Shown here piece by piece: positions 31,204 to 32,723 of a stretch of 32,723 nt of DNA. The stretch is from Cytophagales bacterium (lineage in GTDB: Bacteria; Bacteroidota; Bacteroidia; Cytophagales; Thermoflexibacteraceae). The stretch spans positions 1-32,723 of the forward strand of contig CANGYA010000021.1 in NCBI GenBank assembly GCA_947457925.1, written 5' to 3'. Position 1 is the stretch's first letter, and each line of letters opens with the position of its first letter. Under the pieces are notes generated by a model that saw nothing but the letters and a program-made list of their open reading frames with translations, was not told the DNA's origin and ran no database searches. The translations under genes and the position numbers were made by a program.

Positions 31204-31905
31204 ATGGCACGTAATAAAACATTTAGATTTGAGCAAAACAAAACTGCTGATAACGTCATAGAGCCTAATAAACCTCTTTTTGAACAAATAAAAGGGAAAT
31301 GGCAAGAGTTGTTCTTTAAAAATAACAATCCGATTGTATTGGAGTTGGCGTGTGGACGTGGCGAATATACAGTAGGTTTAGCCAAAAATTTTCCCGACAA
31401 AAACTTTATTGGTATAGACATCAAAGGAGATAGATTGTGGAAGGGCAGCCAAAAAGCCATTGAAGAAAAGCTAACGAATGTGGCATTTTTACGAATACAT
31501 ATAGAAGAATTAGAAAATTATTTTGCCGTAGGTGAAGCCAGCGAAATTTGGATTATTCACCCAGACCCTCGTCCCAAAAAACGTGATGCCCGCCGCCGTT
31601 TGACAAGCCCACGTTTTTTGAGTATTTACAAGAATATTTTACATAATTTAGGTACTTTACGCCTCAAAACAGACAGCACCATTTTGTTTGATTATTCCTT
31701 AGAACTGTTCCAAAGTCCTTTGTTGCAGCCGATTGTCAAAGACTTGACCTATACGCATGACCTCTATCATTCGCCTTTGTTGGCAGAACATTGTGGCATA
31801 CAAACCAAATACGAAAAATTGGGCGTAGCCAAAGGGGATACTATCAAATACTTGCGTTTTCAGTTTGAGGTAAACTCTTGGGACAACGAAATGTATAAGG
31901 GATAA
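31204..31905 (+). CDS. trmB: tRNA (guanine-N7-)-methyltransferase TrmB
   Basis: 233 aa. Methylates G46 of tRNA using SAM. The SAM motif I is VLELACGRGEYTVGLA (about 45-60), with FIGIDIKGDRLWKGS after it, and the substrate-binding motif IHPDPRPKKRDARRRLTSPR (about 119-138), then YTHDLYHSPL. Length and motifs are those of the family. Its 3' end overlaps the convergent LEA-2 gene by 46 bp. Confidence 0.95.
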   Translation: MARNKTFRFEQNKTADNVIEPNKPLFEQIKGKWQELFFKNNNPIVLELACGRGEYTVGLAKNFPDKNFIGIDIKGDRLWKGSQKAIEEKLTNVAFLRIHIEELENYFAVGEASEIWIIHPDPRPKKRDARRRLTSPRFLSIYKNILHNLGTLRLKTDSTILFDYSLELFQSPLLQPIVKDLTYTHDLYHSPLLAEHCGIQTKYEKLGVAKGDTIKYLRFQFEVNSWDNEMYKG

Positions 31906-32456
31906 GGTATATTTGTGCCTGCCACCCGAAAACTTGGGCGTACTTTGATTTTTACTTGTGAAGGCGTATCACTTTGTTTCATCAAGTTTTTTATTAGGTT
32001 AAAAAATGCACCTGCCGACCCCGAATTAATGACTTTTCGGAGGTCTATAGTCACATTCACAGGCATAACAGCCGTAGCATTAGGCTGCACTTCTATCCGT
32101 TGGTTGAGAGAACCTTGTGTCATTTCATTGCCATCAAGGTACAAAATCCAATCTAATTTGTCTATAGCTGCCACATCATTATTCGGATTCCGAACTTCTA
32201 CATTTTGCGTAAATGACAAAGGAAATTCTCCGCCCTTGCCAAAGGCATTCATGACCGTACCCAAATCAATAAAATTAAGTTGGGAAATATCCTCTAAACT
32301 TTTGGGAAGGCGGACTCCAACTAAGGCAAAGTTCTCGATAGTAGTAGCTCTAAATTGACAGTTCGCAAATCTTTTTCCTTGCGAAATAGACTTACACTGC
32401 ACCAACAAAGCCAAAATGAGCAAGCAAATAAGGCTATCTTGAATTATTCTTTTCAT
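31860..32456 (-). CDS. LEA-2-like (LEA14) lipoprotein
   Basis: 198 aa. Lipoprotein signal with LVQC (acylated Cys21). The mature region has the LEA14/WHy type beta-sandwich pattern: IENFALVGVRLP, LSFTQNVEVRNPNNDVAAID, LDWILYLDGNEMTQGSL, QRIEVQPNATAVMPVNVTID and KIKVRPSFRV. Members of this family are thought to help under desiccation or stress, but the Bacteroidota members are untested. It is convergent with trmB (46-bp overlap). Confidence 0.78.
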   Translation of the reverse strand: MKRIIQDSLICLLILALLVQCKSISQGKRFANCQFRATTIENFALVGVRLPKSLEDISQLNFIDLGTVMNAFGKGGEFPLSFTQNVEVRNPNNDVAAIDKLDWILYLDGNEMTQGSLNQRIEVQPNATAVMPVNVTIDLRKVINSGSAGAFFNLIKNLMKQSDTPSQVKIKVRPSFRVAGTNIPYPLYISLSQEFTSN

Positions 32457-32627
32457 TTGAATAGGTTTTTAATAAACTTCATGCACAAATATACATAATC
32501 GTTAATGGATTAAAATAGGGTAGCATATAACAAGTAATATGATGGTACAAAAAAAGGTGTAATCTTTTGTAGTGTCGTGCTTTAAAAACTTATAGCAAAA
32601 CTAATTTCTTTCAGAGAAAAAAGTTGA

Positions 32628-32700
32628 TAGTATTCAAGAAGCTCTCTAAAGATGTCATCTTTTGAAAAGATGACATCTTTAGAGAGCTTCTTGAATACTA
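32628..32700. repeat. 73-bp perfect palindrome
   Basis: Arms 32628-32663 and 32665-32700 are exact reverse complements around a single G at 32664. It contains two inverted AAAGATGTCATCTTT cores, then AGAGAGCTTCTTGAATACTA. A 36-bp perfect arm cannot be explained as a terminator (no T-run), and long perfect palindromes are unstable, so it is probably a young repeat insertion. Confidence 0.9.
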
Positions 32701-32723
32701 AGTATAACAATTTACGGCACGAC

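Overview
The window is a chromosomal segment of a Bacteroidota bacterium, most likely a Cytophagales-type gliding or environmental relative. The evidence is low GC, the lack of Shine-Dalgarno sequences, several -7 boxes of the Bacteroidota form TAnnTTTG, a PorX regulator of the type IX secretion system, a BtuB/BtuG-like cobalamin pair, several small PorT-like outer-membrane barrels and Sec lipoproteins. No rRNA, tRNA, CRISPR array or prophage was seen. About 28 protein genes are supported.

Layout. 1-4.7 kb: an outer-membrane barrel (-), a DUF2721 membrane protein (+), a second barrel (+), porX (+), and a His/Asp-rich lipoprotein (-) whose promoter is covered by two identical-architecture palindromic operators. 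4.8-5.5 kb: a broken transposase-like gene holding two different miniature inverted-repeat elements. 5.7-10.5 kb: an OmpR/PhoB response regulator (-), a barrel (-), a GT4 glycosyltransferase and ruvC (+), and a nucleotide-sugar dehydrogenase (+). 10.5-14 kb: a cobalamin uptake operon on the minus strand, in the order B12 riboswitch, BtuB-like TonB receptor, BtuG-like beta-propeller lipoprotein. Palindromic repeats lie inside the riboswitch, inside the receptor reading frame and between the two genes. 14.1-16.2 kb: ftsX (-) and a lipoprotein (+), with a second copy of the first miniature element between them. 16.4-20.9 kb: an MFS exporter followed 17 bp later by a one-protein type IIG restriction-modification enzyme (-). 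21-23 kb: an ECF sigma factor overlapping a protein with an anti-sigma-like N-terminus, one inner-membrane helix, a long linker and a C-terminal outer-membrane barrel. 23.4-27 kb: a primase-polymerase-like orphan, an intact IS4-family element (perfect inverted repeats and target duplication, with an A7 frameshift in the transposase), and kynureninase. 27-32.7 kb: a DivIVA-domain protein, an acyl-CoA thioesterase, an hldE C-terminal-type adenylyltransferase, a barrel, a 39-residue lipoprotein missed by longer ORF calls, an XRE regulator, trmB, a LEA-2 lipoprotein and a 73-bp perfect palindrome.

How the parts work together. The clear functional units are B12 uptake (riboswitch + btuB + btuG-like), the sigma/anti-sigma pair, MFS + type IIG, and possibly GT4 + ruvC. 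The rest is mostly single genes. The most unusual aspect of the window is its load of small palindromic mobile repeats. At least five families are present. Two of them show 3-bp target duplications, one family has a copy in the variable arm of a riboswitch, one repeat is translated inside a receptor, and an IS sits inside another. The best candidates for under-described biology are the two-membrane-spanning anti-sigma protein, the repeat-bearing riboswitch, the orphan primase-like protein and the paired metal-type operators.
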